Shown piece after piece: positions 29,274 to 37,433 of a stretch of DNA of 64,000 nucleotides. The notes under the pieces were generated by a model. The model was not told the origin of the DNA. It made no database searches and saw only the letters and a list, made by a program, of their open reading frames with translations. Both the position numbers and the translations under genes were made by a program. Source of the stretch: Phaeospirillum sp. (lineage in GTDB: Bacteria > Pseudomonadota > Alphaproteobacteria > Rhodospirillales > Magnetospirillaceae); the NCBI GenBank assembly GCA_030651575.1, contig JAUSFB010000027.1:186001-250000 (forward strand), given 5' to 3'. Each line of letters opens with the position of its first letter. The stretch's first letter is position 1.

Positions 29274-30776
29274 ATGAATACCCTGGCACGCGACCCCAAA
29301 GGCTATTACGCGATCCTTGGATTGACTCCGGGGGCGGACATCAATGCCATCAAGACCGCCTATCGCTCACGAGTAAAGACGGTCCACCCCGACCGCAACG
29401 CCTCCAGCCGCGCCCGCGAGGAATTCCAGCGCCTGATGGAGGCCTACGCCGTTCTCAGGGACGTCGTGCGTCGCGCCGAATACGACACCACCGGCCAGGA
29501 ATGCCAAAGCGACGACGACGACATCGCGGGCGACGACTCGATTCCCATCGCCTGCGGCGGCTGTGGCAGCGTCACCGCCCAACCCCGCTACGTGGCCTAT
29601 CACACCGTCCGGTCATTCCTGATCTGGGCAAAAACCGGCCGGTTGGAGGGAATTTTTTGCCGGGTCTGCGCCGATCGGACCGCCGTGCGGGCCTCGATCA
29701 TTTCATGGCTGTGGGGTTGGTGGTCGCCACCGGGCCTGTTGCTGACGCCGCTGGCGCTGCTGCGCAATCTGTTCGGCGGCTCCAAGCCCCGGCGCGAGAA
29801 TGCCCGCATCCTGATCCGCCAGGGTCGCGCCTTCCTGGCCCGAAGCGAGATTGAACTGGCCCACTCGCTGGCCATGCAGGCCGCCCGCTTTGCCCGCACC
29901 CCCGACGATCGCGGTCGGGTCGAAGAGTTGCTGGACGCCACCCGCGGCATCGACGCCAGCCGCCGTCTTCGCAGCCGCTGGCGGCTGGGGGGCGGCGTCT
30001 TCCTGGCCCAGGCGCTGCCGCTAGTGGCGCTGCCGGTGACCGCGCTGGTGTTCTTTCTGATCGCCACCCGCCCCTGGGACCAGCCGGTCTCGACCTCGGG
30101 CAGCATCGCCATGCGGCCGCCCGCCGTGGGTGAAATCCGCCACGTCGCCATCGAGGGACTGAAAGTCCGCATGGCCCCGGCCGCCGGCGCGCCGGTGCTG
30201 ACCCTGCTGGACCGCTTCACCACCGTCGAGGTGACCAGCGAAACAGAATCGGCCGAGTGGGTCCGCATCCGCACCCCAGCCGGAGTCGACGGTTTTGTCG
30301 AGACCCGCTCGCTCTATGCCGGCTCGGGCGCCCGGTTCAAGACCCAATGGTGCGCCGAAAATCGCGGCGCCACGCCCAGCACCGGCGAAGTTCTGACACG
30401 GCGCGTCTCCGGCGACCACCGCCTGCTGGTCCACAACGAAGGCCGCCGCGACGGCGTGGTCAAGCTCAAAACCCTGGCCGGCAACACGGTGACGGCGTTC
30501 TACGTGCCGGCCACCTATCATATCGGGGTCGGCGGCATCCCCGAGGGCACCTATCGCATCGAATTCGCCACCGGCTCGCACTATTCGCGCGGCTGCGGCG
30601 TGTTCCTCGACGAGATGCAGGCCATGGTGATGCCGGTAACCCTGACCTTCAAATACATCTCGCCCGGCACCGCCCGCTCGCTGACCAGCATCGCCGAGGT
30701 CTCGCTGTCGCCCGCCTCCAACGACCCGGTCCAGCCACAGCCCCTGTCATCGGACCGCTTCGCCGCCGACGATTAG
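29274..30776 (+). CDS. J-domain protein with zinc ribbon, TM segments and SH3-like domain
   Basis: 500 aa from ATG 29274. A J domain opens it (YYAILGLTPGADINAIKTAY, HPD at 38-40), so it should stimulate an Hsp70. Two Cys pairs (CGGCGS, CRVC) form a zinc-ribbon-like site, then a hydrophobic region, a basic helical part, a clear TM helix (FLAQALPLVALPVTALVFFLI), a bacterial SH3-like region (about 270-335, VRIRTPAGVDGFVETRSLY) and a beta-rich C-terminal domain. The C-terminal half would be periplasmic. No standard family has this order; client unknown. It follows the flagellar cluster by 58 bases. Confidence 0.7.
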   Translation: MNTLARDPKGYYAILGLTPGADINAIKTAYRSRVKTVHPDRNASSRAREEFQRLMEAYAVLRDVVRRAEYDTTGQECQSDDDDIAGDDSIPIACGGCGSVTAQPRYVAYHTVRSFLIWAKTGRLEGIFCRVCADRTAVRASIISWLWGWWSPPGLLLTPLALLRNLFGGSKPRRENARILIRQGRAFLARSEIELAHSLAMQAARFARTPDDRGRVEELLDATRGIDASRRLRSRWRLGGGVFLAQALPLVALPVTALVFFLIATRPWDQPVSTSGSIAMRPPAVGEIRHVAIEGLKVRMAPAAGAPVLTLLDRFTTVEVTSETESAEWVRIRTPAGVDGFVETRSLYAGSGARFKTQWCAENRGATPSTGEVLTRRVSGDHRLLVHNEGRRDGVVKLKTLAGNTVTAFYVPATYHIGVGGIPEGTYRIEFATGSHYSRGCGVFLDEMQAMVMPVTLTFKYISPGTARSLTSIAEVSLSPASNDPVQPQPLSSDRFAADD

Positions 30777-30869
30777 GTATGCGGGCTGGCCTCCCTCGCC
30801 AGCCACATCTTGAATCAGATTTCCGCCCTTTTGGGAATCCCCCGTGATTCCGTCAGAGCGGTCAATGCT

Positions 30870-31280
30870 CTAGCGCTTTTCCACCGGCCGGCTTTCGCCG
30901 ATCCAGCGTTTCATGCCTTTTTCGACGTTGTAGAGATGGGTATAGCCCATTTGCTCGGTCAGCGCCTTGCCCAGGACGGCGGTCCGGTTGCCGCTGCGGC
31001 AGATCAGCGCCACCTCGTCGCCGGGCTTGGCCACGAGGGACAGGCGCTCGATGAAATCGGGCGCCAGCTTGCCGCGTTCGTCGAACGCCATGATCTTGTG
31101 CGAACCGGCGATGGTTCCGGTCTCGGCCCATTCCGGCGGAGTGCGGATATCGACCACCGGCACCCCTCGCGCCATCAGAGCCGCCAAGGCGGCGTTATCG
31201 ACATGGGTCAGCGCCGCCTCGGCGAAGGCGGCGGTGGAAACCAGCATGGCCAGCAGGGTGGCAATGATCAGTCTCGGCAT
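30870..31280 (-). CDS. Periplasmic rhodanese-like protein
   Basis: 136 aa from ATG 31280, with a Sec signal peptide (LIIATLLAMLVSTAAFAEA). A single rhodanese domain follows: VPVVDIRTPPEWAETGTI and the active-site loop CRSGNR with Cys94. Such proteins move sulfane sulfur between thiols; in the periplasm the acceptor is unknown. It follows the PAS-GGDEF-EAL gene by 19 bases on the minus strand and may share its transcript. Confidence 0.82.
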   Translation of the reverse strand: MPRLIIATLLAMLVSTAAFAEAALTHVDNAALAALMARGVPVVDIRTPPEWAETGTIAGSHKIMAFDERGKLAPDFIERLSLVAKPGDEVALICRSGNRTAVLGKALTEQMGYTHLYNVEKGMKRWIGESRPVEKR

Positions 31281-31299
31281 GAATAATCGCCCTTTGTGA

Positions 31300-33825
31300 T
31301 TATAGCGGCCAGGGGCTGCGCTCGCGCACCAGGGTGGCGAAGGCGTCGCCCGGCACCGCTTTACTGAAATAATAGCCCTGGGCCTCGTCCACATTGTGCG
31401 ACAGCAGGAAGTCCAGCTGCTCGCGGGTCTCGACGCCTTCGACGTTGACGCGGGTGCCCAGCGAGTGGCCCAGATTGACGATGGCCTCGACCACCGCCGC
31501 GTTATCCGGGTGCAGGCCGATATCGACCACGAAGGAGCGGTCGATCTTCAGCTTGTCCACCGGAAACCGCTTCAGGTAGTTCAGCGACGAATAGCCGGTG
31601 CCGAAATCATCGACCGAGATTACCACGCCCATGGCGCGCAGGCTTTGCAGCACCTCGATGGTGGCCTCGACATTCTGCATGGCGATGCCTTCGGTAATCT
31701 CCAGTTGCAGCGTATCGGCGGAAAATCCGGTCTGGTCGAGGATCTCGGCCACCATGGCCACCAGACTCTGGGTCTGCTTGAACTGGGCCGGCGAGAGGTT
31801 GACGGCGATCTTCATGGGCTCCAGCCCGCTTTTCAGCCAGTCGCGGCCCTGGATGCAGGCCTGATACAAGATCCAGCGCCCCAGCGGCGCGATCAGGTCG
31901 GTGCGCTCGACGATGGGGATGAACTCGGCCGGCGGCACCCAGCCTCGGGTGGGGTGATTCCAGCGCAGCAGCGCCTCGCAGCCGACGATCCGCCCGGAGG
32001 ACAGCTCGACCAGCGGCTGATAGTGCAACTCCAGCTGGTTGGTGCCAAGCGCCAGCCGCATGTCGCGCTCGACCAGCTTGCGGGCCTGAACCTCGGCGTC
32101 CATCTCGGCGACATAAAAATGGTAGTTGTTGCGGCCCTCGGCCTTGGAGCGGAACATGGCCAGATCGGCGTTTTTCAGCAGTTGATCTGCGTCGGTGGCG
32201 TCGGAGGGGTAAAGGGTGATGCCGATGGAGGTGCTGGTCAGGACCTCGTGATCCTCCAGGCCAAACGGATCGGCGATGCTGGCGATGATGGCCTCCGCCA
32301 CCCGGCTGGCTCCCTCGGCGTCGTCGAGATCGGTCAGGATGACGGCGAATTCGTCGCCACCGAGCCGGGCGACCGTATCGGTCTCGCGCACGCAGCGGCA
32401 CAGCCGCTTGGCGACCGCCTTCAGCAGCAGATCGCCCACATGATGGCCCAGCGTGTCGTTGATGTCCTTGAACTTGTCGAGGTCCAGGAACAGCAGGCCA
32501 AGCGTCCAGCCCGAGCGTTTGGCCTGGGCCAGCGCCTGGCGCAGGCGCTCTTGGAACAGCACCCGGTTGGGCAACTCGGTCAGCGAGTCGTGATGGGCCA
32601 GATGGTGGATGCGGGCGGCGGTCAGCTTGCGCTCGGTGATGTCGCGCCCCACCAGCACCAGCCCGCGACGGCTGCCATCGGTGTTGAACAGCGGGATCTT
32701 CATCATGTCGAAGACCTTGACGCCGCCATCCCTCAGCTGCAAATCCTTCTCATAGGCGGTCGGGACGCCGTCCATCCAGGCCCGCTCGTCGGTGTCGCGG
32801 GTGCTGATCAGGAAATCCTGATGACCGCGCGACAGCCGCGACAGCTCCTGGGCGGTGCGCCCGACATAGTCGACGCCGTGCAGGCCCACCAGATCGAGGT
32901 AGAACTGATTGGCCACCAGCCAGCGCCCTTCGCCATCCTTGAAGCAGATCAGGTCGGGCATGGCGTTGATCAGGGTGGTCAACCACTCCTTCTGGGTCCG
33001 CAGTTCCTCCTCGTTGGCCTTGCGCGCGGTGATGTCGTGGCCGATGGCGACGAACAGCTTCTGGCCGCCCAGTTCCATGGCCGAGGCCGACAGCTCCAGC
33101 GGGAATCGGGCGGTGAGCTTGCGCAGGCCGACAACCTCTGTCCGGTGATCGAGATAGCTGTCGATGAGCAAGGCGCCCTGGGCGTCGGCCAGTTCGGGGA
33201 TCAGGACGGCAATGCTTTTGCCGACGATTTCGTACGGATTGTAGCCAAAGATGCGCTCGGCGGCGGGGTTATAGGTGCCGATGGCCCCATCCTCGCCAAA
33301 GGTGACGATGGCGTCGGCGGTGTTGTCGACGATGGCGCGGTTGTGCAACTCGGACAGCCGATAATTCTCGGCCAGCGCCTCCATGGTGCGGGCCTGCTGA
33401 CGCAGCATGGCCTCGCGGGACGCCATGGCGGTCACATCGAACACCTGGATCAGGCACGACCGCGCGCCGCCGCTGTCCAGCGGCTTGACCGCCACGATCT
33501 GGTGCATGGGCTCGGGATGATTGGGGGTACCGCCCTCGCGCAACAGCGGGAACAGCTTTTTGTTGAGCGATGACGACAGCATGGCCGACAGACCGCTGGT
33601 CAGCGCCTGCGTCACCGATTGGAAAATCCGCGAGCCGGCCAGATCGGGAAAGATTTCCTCCAGCCCGCATCCCGAGGCCCAGGTCGCGTCAATCCCCGAC
33701 GCCTGGGTCATCCAGGCGTTCCACAAGACGACCTTGCCCGCCTGATCGATCAGCACGATGCCGATTTCGCTGGCGTCGGTCAGGGATTGAAGAACGCTGT
33801 CCACCGTCATGGCTCGCCCGCTCAT
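31300..33825 (-). CDS. Multi-PAS diguanylate cyclase/phosphodiesterase (GGDEF-EAL)
   Basis: An 841-aa soluble protein. Three PAS-like sensor units (about 8-130, 155-270, 275-395), a GGDEF domain with intact RLGGDEFAVIL, and an EAL domain with CEALLRWNHP, DDFGTGYSSLNYLKRFPVD and VEGVET. Both catalytic sites look intact, so it could make or degrade c-di-GMP. The start ATG overlaps the stop of the CheC-like gene by four bases (ATGA), joining it to that signalling operon. Confidence 0.9.
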   Translation of the reverse strand: MSGRAMTVDSVLQSLTDASEIGIVLIDQAGKVVLWNAWMTQASGIDATWASGCGLEEIFPDLAGSRIFQSVTQALTSGLSAMLSSSLNKKLFPLLREGGTPNHPEPMHQIVAVKPLDSGGARSCLIQVFDVTAMASREAMLRQQARTMEALAENYRLSELHNRAIVDNTADAIVTFGEDGAIGTYNPAAERIFGYNPYEIVGKSIAVLIPELADAQGALLIDSYLDHRTEVVGLRKLTARFPLELSASAMELGGQKLFVAIGHDITARKANEEELRTQKEWLTTLINAMPDLICFKDGEGRWLVANQFYLDLVGLHGVDYVGRTAQELSRLSRGHQDFLISTRDTDERAWMDGVPTAYEKDLQLRDGGVKVFDMMKIPLFNTDGSRRGLVLVGRDITERKLTAARIHHLAHHDSLTELPNRVLFQERLRQALAQAKRSGWTLGLLFLDLDKFKDINDTLGHHVGDLLLKAVAKRLCRCVRETDTVARLGGDEFAVILTDLDDAEGASRVAEAIIASIADPFGLEDHEVLTSTSIGITLYPSDATDADQLLKNADLAMFRSKAEGRNNYHFYVAEMDAEVQARKLVERDMRLALGTNQLELHYQPLVELSSGRIVGCEALLRWNHPTRGWVPPAEFIPIVERTDLIAPLGRWILYQACIQGRDWLKSGLEPMKIAVNLSPAQFKQTQSLVAMVAEILDQTGFSADTLQLEITEGIAMQNVEATIEVLQSLRAMGVVISVDDFGTGYSSLNYLKRFPVDKLKIDRSFVVDIGLHPDNAAVVEAIVNLGHSLGTRVNVEGVETREQLDFLLSHNVDEAQGYYFSKAVPGDAFATLVRERSPWPL

Positions 33826-34442
33826 CCCGCCAGAATTCGTGCGACATAGGCTTCGACCGCCTCGGAGAACTGTTGCGCCGAGGCGATATCCATCACAAAG
33901 GCCAGATATCCACCGACCCCCTTGGAGGTCAGGATGAAATCCACCTGGAGGAACATCACCAGTTCGCTGTCGGGATGTTTCACATCAAGGATGCGAGCCC
34001 CCTTGCCGCGGGCATAGGTCGGCAGCGAGCTTTCGATGGAAATGCCCAGCTGATTGGCCAAGCTGCCGAGGCAGGCGTTGAGGATGATGTTGCCGATCTC
34101 CAGCAACGCCTCCTGCTCCAACTCGGTCAGCGAGTCCAGCGGGACGGACGACCCCAGCAGGGAACGCACCAGCTCCAGACTTTTGCTCTCGGGAAAGATC
34201 AGAAGGATGTCGCCGGAAAAGCTGCTTTGAAACCGCTGGCGCACCGCCACCGAGTCCAGCCGCCCGGTGGCCTCGTCGATGCGCGCCGCCGCGTTGACCG
34301 GGCTCAGAAACTCGACGGACGGCACCGACAGCGCCACTTCGTCCTCGACCAGTTGCGACAGCGAGGCGGCGGCCTGCCCGATGGCGATATTCAAAATCTC
34401 GGTTACGGCGTCTCGTTCAGAATGCCCGAGGATGTCGCTCAT
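33822..34442 (-). CDS. CheC-like chemotaxis phosphatase
   Basis: 206 aa from ATG 34442. Two motif repeats typical of the CheC/CheX/FliY phosphatases are visible: DAVTEILNIAIGQAAASLSQ and LTELEQEALLEIGNIILNACL (E-x2-N pattern). These remove phosphate from CheY-type receivers. Overlaps both neighbours by four bases: the receiver gene upstream and the GGDEF-EAL gene downstream, so the operon links a receiver, its likely phosphatase and a c-di-GMP enzyme. Confidence 0.82.
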   Translation of the reverse strand: MSDILGHSERDAVTEILNIAIGQAAASLSQLVEDEVALSVPSVEFLSPVNAAARIDEATGRLDSVAVRQRFQSSFSGDILLIFPESKSLELVRSLLGSSVPLDSLTELEQEALLEIGNIILNACLGSLANQLGISIESSLPTYARGKGARILDVKHPDSELVMFLQVDFILTSKGVGGYLAFVMDIASAQQFSEAVEAYVARILAG

Positions 34443-34801
34443 GGCACGCTGACGAGAAACCGGGCCAGAGCCTCGTCCTTCAGCGGCTTGGACATGAAGC
34501 TCACTCCCATCGCCTCCGCTTGCTGACGGACGGGTTCCTGGATATTGGCGGTCAGGAGACTGATAATGGCGGAAGGACAGCGGGAGCGCAGCTGTCGCGC
34601 CGTCTCCAACCCGCCGATTCCTGGCATGTTGACGTCCATCAGGACATAGTCGGGCTGGTCCAGGGCGACGGCGGTCAAGGCCTCCTCGCCGCTGGCGGCC
34701 TCGATAACCGGCCATGTGGGATGCAGCTTGGCGATAGCGGCTCGGGTCATCATTCGGGCGACCCTGCTGTCATCAACCACCAGCACTATCTTGTCCGCCA
34801 T
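34439..34801 (-). CDS. CheY-like single receiver protein
   Basis: A 120-aa stand-alone receiver: acidic pair VVDDSR, phospho-acceptor in YVLMDVNMPG, Thr in LLTANIQ and Lys in SKPLKDE. No output domain. It heads an operon with a CheC-like phosphatase and a GGDEF-EAL enzyme, overlapping the former by ATGA, so it may work by protein-protein contact. The cognate kinase is not adjacent. Confidence 0.88.
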   Translation of the reverse strand: MADKIVLVVDDSRVARMMTRAAIAKLHPTWPVIEAASGEEALTAVALDQPDYVLMDVNMPGIGGLETARQLRSRCPSAIISLLTANIQEPVRQQAEAMGVSFMSKPLKDEALARFLVSVP

Positions 34802-34919
34802 CGCGCGCGCACTCCGTCCCGTGTCCAGCCCCCCGGCCAGGGGATATGCATATGAAATCTATGCTTGACGCGTCGCCGCATCGCAAGGGTAAAGTCCTTC
34901 TTGGGCCACTCGGGAGTAT

Positions 34920-35342
34920 ATGCCGATGATCAGTCACCACGCGGCCCTCATTTATGTGATGGTCATGGTTTCCGCCGCCGACCGCAATATGACAGATGCC
35001 GAACTGCACCTGATCGGCGAGGTTGTCAGTTTTTTGCCTATTTTCCGCGACTACGACCCCGCCCTGCTGCCCCGGACCACCGCCGCCTGCGCCGAGATGC
35101 TGGACTCCGATGACGGCCTGGACCGTATGCTGGAGGTCATCAAGGGCTCGTTGCCGCCGCGCCTGCGGGAAACGGCCTACGCCCTGGCCTGCGATGTCGC
35201 CGCCGCCGACGGCGCCCCCCATCAGGAGGCATTGCGGCTGCTGGAACTGTTCCGAATCCACCTGGGCATCGACCCCCTGGTCGCCGCCGCCATCGAACGA
35301 GCCGCCCGAGCCCGCTTCGTCGTCGCACCGGTTCCCGCCTGA
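34920..35342 (+). CDS. TerB-like helical protein
   Basis: A 140-aa all-helical protein. HHAALIYVMVMVSAADRNMTD followed by AELHLIGEVVSFL and RETAYALACDVAAADGAPH carries the two acidic metal-binding turns (AADR, AADG) found in TerB/DjlA-type domains, associated with tellurite resistance and membrane stress. A CGGGAG ribosome site precedes the ATG. It lies just before tRNA-Thr and is the last core gene. Confidence 0.7.
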   Translation: MPMISHHAALIYVMVMVSAADRNMTDAELHLIGEVVSFLPIFRDYDPALLPRTTAACAEMLDSDDGLDRMLEVIKGSLPPRLRETAYALACDVAAADGAPHQEALRLLELFRIHLGIDPLVAAAIERAARARFVVAPVPA

Positions 35343-35404
35343 ATATCTCGGCTGCGCTCTTGCAAATCCGTCACAGCAGCGGTAACGTCCGCCCACGTCA
35401 CGGT

Positions 35405-35480
35405 GCCGGCGTAGCTCAGTTGGTAGAGCAGCGCATTCGTAATGCGCGGGTCGGGAGTTCGAGTCTCTTCGCCGGCACCA
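35405..35480 (+). tRNA. tRNA-Thr(CGT)
   Basis: A complete 76-base tRNA with encoded CCA. Acceptor stem GCCGGCG pairs with CGCCGGC, the D arm has GCTCAGTTGGTAGAGC, the anticodon arm is GCGCA-TTCGTAA-TGCGC with anticodon CGT (threonine, codon ACG), and the T loop is TTCGAGT. The 3' half is the insertion site of the element to its right and is repeated at 49275-49326. Confidence 0.95.
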
Positions 35481-35482
35481 TT
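35431..35482 (+). repeat. attL: left end of element 1 (tRNA-Thr 3' half)
   Basis: The 52 bases from the anticodon stem to just past the CCA match 49275-49326 at 46 positions. The first 20 and the last 15 bases are identical; all six differences lie between, in the variable and T arms. Crossover must lie in one of the two exact blocks. The tRNA here remains complete. Confidence 0.85.
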
Positions 35483-35487
35483 CTTTT

Positions 35488-35519
35488 CAAGGGCTTAGCG
35501 GTAATTCGCTAGGCCCTTG
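35488..35519. terminator. Hairpin after tRNA-Thr
   Basis: CAAGGGCTTAGCG and CGCTAGGCCCTTG form a 13-pair stem with one G-T pair and a six-base loop, seven bases after the tRNA. It may terminate the tRNA transcript. Because it lies inside the element, the integration event would have supplied it. Confidence 0.5.
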
Positions 35520-35538
35520 ACCATTTCTGGGGCGTTTT

Positions 35539-35655
35539 GGGTAACAAATTGGGTAACATTCGCGGAATCGCGTTACCCACGGCGCATCCACCACGGCCAA
35601 GCCCCAAAATTCCGCCGTCTTCGCTGTTACCCAAACCATTCCCGAACTGTTACCC
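35539..35655. repeat. Cluster of GGGTAACA sites near attL
   Basis: Two direct copies of GGGTAACA (35539-35546, 35551-35558) and three inverted copies (GTTACCC at 35572-35578, TGTTACCC at 35625-35632 and 35648-35655) lie in this otherwise empty stretch. The same octamer occurs twice with similar spacing at 49128-49146 beside the integrase and attR. Paired short repeats on both sides of the ends are what arm-type integrase or excisionase sites look like. Confidence 0.5.
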
Positions 35656-35762
35656 AAAATCATCGGCTCGACTCCCACCCGTCACGAGCATAACCTTTCC
35701 GTGCCTACCGGTGCGGCTTTTTCACCGAGGCATCGCGATGCCTCCCGAGAGGGAGAAATCCG

Positions 35763-35972
35763 ATGGCTCAGTTTAACAAGCGGCTCGTATCGAAGAAGGA
35801 GCTGAAAACCGTCTGCGGCATCCCATACACACCCCAGCACATCCAGCGACTGGAGACGGCGGGCAAATTCCCCAAGCGGGTACAGCTTGGCCCCAACCGC
35901 GTCGCGTGGCTGTTGTCCGAGGTGGACGAATGGGTCAACGAGCGAATCACCTTGCGTGATGCGCCCCGTTGA
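35763..35972 (+). CDS. AlpA-like regulator / excisionase
   Basis: A 69-aa DNA-binding protein with the MerR-like helix-turn-helix of AlpA: LVSKKELKTVCGIPYTPQHI, ETAGKFPKRVQLGPNRVAWLLSEVDEWV. AlpA proteins activate the integrase of P4-type elements or act as recombination directionality factors. Ribosome site GGGAG lies upstream. It sits right after the putative arm sites near attL, a usual position. Confidence 0.8.
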   Translation: MAQFNKRLVSKKELKTVCGIPYTPQHIQRLETAGKFPKRVQLGPNRVAWLLSEVDEWVNERITLRDAPR

Positions 35973-35991
35973 AAACGGACGCATTTCCTTC

Positions 35992-36558
35992 TTAAGGGGC
36001 GGGAGACGGTCGAGGTGCACACTCGACCGTTTCCTTTTTAGCCTGCCCGCATCTTTGAACGCCCAATGCCCCTAAGATCAGTTTCTGGCTCATCATGACC
36101 ACGGTAAGAACAAATTTATTTCTTGGGCTGGACCACATCTCAACTGTTTTTGGTGGGTTCAGTATATTATCGAACATCTTAAACCCATCCAAGCTATTGC
36201 ATAGGGGTTCAATTTCTCCAGCATCAAATCCAACTTCAAGATGGTGGTGGGCGACCTTGTTTCTAATCTCCGCAATCTTCTTGAGGTCGCGGTATATCGG
36301 CTTATTAACTAAAGCGAGTGCGTATGCAACATCAGCGCGAGCCTGAAACCCACCAAGGGCACCGCCGCCAAATTCGAGCAATTCATCTGAAATTTTGCTT
36401 TTTATAAAAAACTTATGCAGCAACGCTGCCAAACAGGCGTCCAAATAACTCGCCGCAATCAATATGACAGACAGGTCTGAAGACCCATTAAGAACGGCAA
36501 AGAATTTTTTCGTGTCATCTGAGAGTACTTCAGGTGCAAGGGGAGTTCGTTTAGCCAT
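35992..36558 (-). CDS. MltR-like family protein
   Basis: A 188-aa protein. The stretch ISDELLEFGGGALGGFQAR, DVAYALALVNKPIYRDLKKI and IRNKVAHHHLEVGF matches the pattern of MltR (mannitol operon repressor) family proteins, which lack a typical DNA-binding motif. No mannitol genes are near, so the name implies only the fold. I chose ATG 36558, nine bases after GAGGAG, over 36564. Base use is AT-richer than the core, as expected for element cargo. Confidence 0.65.
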   Translation of the reverse strand: MAKRTPLAPEVLSDDTKKFFAVLNGSSDLSVILIAASYLDACLAALLHKFFIKSKISDELLEFGGGALGGFQARADVAYALALVNKPIYRDLKKIAEIRNKVAHHHLEVGFDAGEIEPLCNSLDGFKMFDNILNPPKTVEMWSSPRNKFVLTVVMMSQKLILGALGVQRCGQAKKETVECAPRPSPAP

Positions 36559-36578
36559 TGCCATAATCTCCTCTATTT

Positions 36579-37433
36579 TTAAAACAACCCCGCCCGTCTC
36601 GTATCCCCGATCTTCCGCCACCCGTTGCGGAAATCTTCCATCACCCCCGCCAGCGTGTTGAAGAAAAAGAACGGGGTGAAGTCCGCGCCGAAATCGGCTC
36701 GCTGCGATAGATGGCGTTGGGTCAGGTCCAACGCCTTGTCATCCTCGAACACGGCGAGGATGCGGGGGCTGTGCGGATAGGCGAACTGCGTCTCGATAGC
36801 CCCCTCGCCGATGGCGTAGCGGTATTCCGCCAGCTTGTCAGCCATCCGCTTCGTCCGATACTGGTTGTACATCTCCAGCACGAACAGGCGCGGCGTGCTG
36901 TCTGGGTCGGTGAGGTGGAAGACGCAATCGGGAATGATGCCGGTGCCGTCGGCCAGATCGATCTTGGTGAGCGACCGGCGGCGGGGCTTGGTCTTGCTGC
37001 GGTTGGCTCCGCTCACGTCGAAGTACGACGACAGGGCATCGACACTGTGGCCGTGGTCCGCCGCCCATTGGCGCACGGCGATCTCGCAATCCACGGTGTG
37101 GAGGCGATGGAGAAAGCCGTGGCGGACCAGCACCACGCCCTTCGGGTATGGCACCTCGGCAGGCTCCAGCCCCAAGGCCCCCGCCAGCAGCTTCGCGCCG
37201 TGGTCGGTGAGGTAATGGGCGGCGGGGATGCGGCCCACACCTGGCATCGCCCCGTGATCGATCTTGCCCAGCTTTGGGCGTTTGCCGCCTGCCAGATCGC
37301 GCAACACCGCGTAGAGGTGCGACGATTGGGCCGAGACTTTCAGGCGCAACATCTGCTCCGCCGTGAGATAGCGATAGACCCGCAGCGCATCGAGGGCGCG
37401 GAACTCGGTATCGGTGAGGGTGGTGACGCTCAT
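36579..37433 (-). CDS. Replication-relaxation family protein
   Basis: A 284-aa protein with an N-terminal winged helix (FRALDALRVYRYLTAEQMLRL, SQSSHLYAVLRDL) and a C-terminal nuclease-like or scaffold region (GIIPDCVFHLTD, RLFVLEMYNQYRTKRMADKL). This is the layout of plasmid 'replication-relaxation' proteins found beside coupling ATPases. The start overlaps the end of that ATPase gene by four bases, so they are translationally coupled. Confidence 0.65.
   Translation of the reverse strand: MSVTTLTDTEFRALDALRVYRYLTAEQMLRLKVSAQSSHLYAVLRDLAGGKRPKLGKIDHGAMPGVGRIPAAHYLTDHGAKLLAGALGLEPAEVPYPKGVVLVRHGFLHRLHTVDCEIAVRQWAADHGHSVDALSSYFDVSGANRSKTKPRRRSLTKIDLADGTGIIPDCVFHLTDPDSTPRLFVLEMYNQYRTKRMADKLAEYRYAIGEGAIETQFAYPHSPRILAVFEDDKALDLTQRHLSQRADFGADFTPFFFFNTLAGVMEDFRNGWRKIGDTRRAGLF

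Noticed and set aside
31396..33573. 725-aa plus-strand open frame opposite the GGDEF-EAL gene
   Set aside because: It is rich in Gln, His and Gly in the way antisense frames of GC-rich genes are, has no domain, and the other strand encodes a clear multi-domain enzyme.
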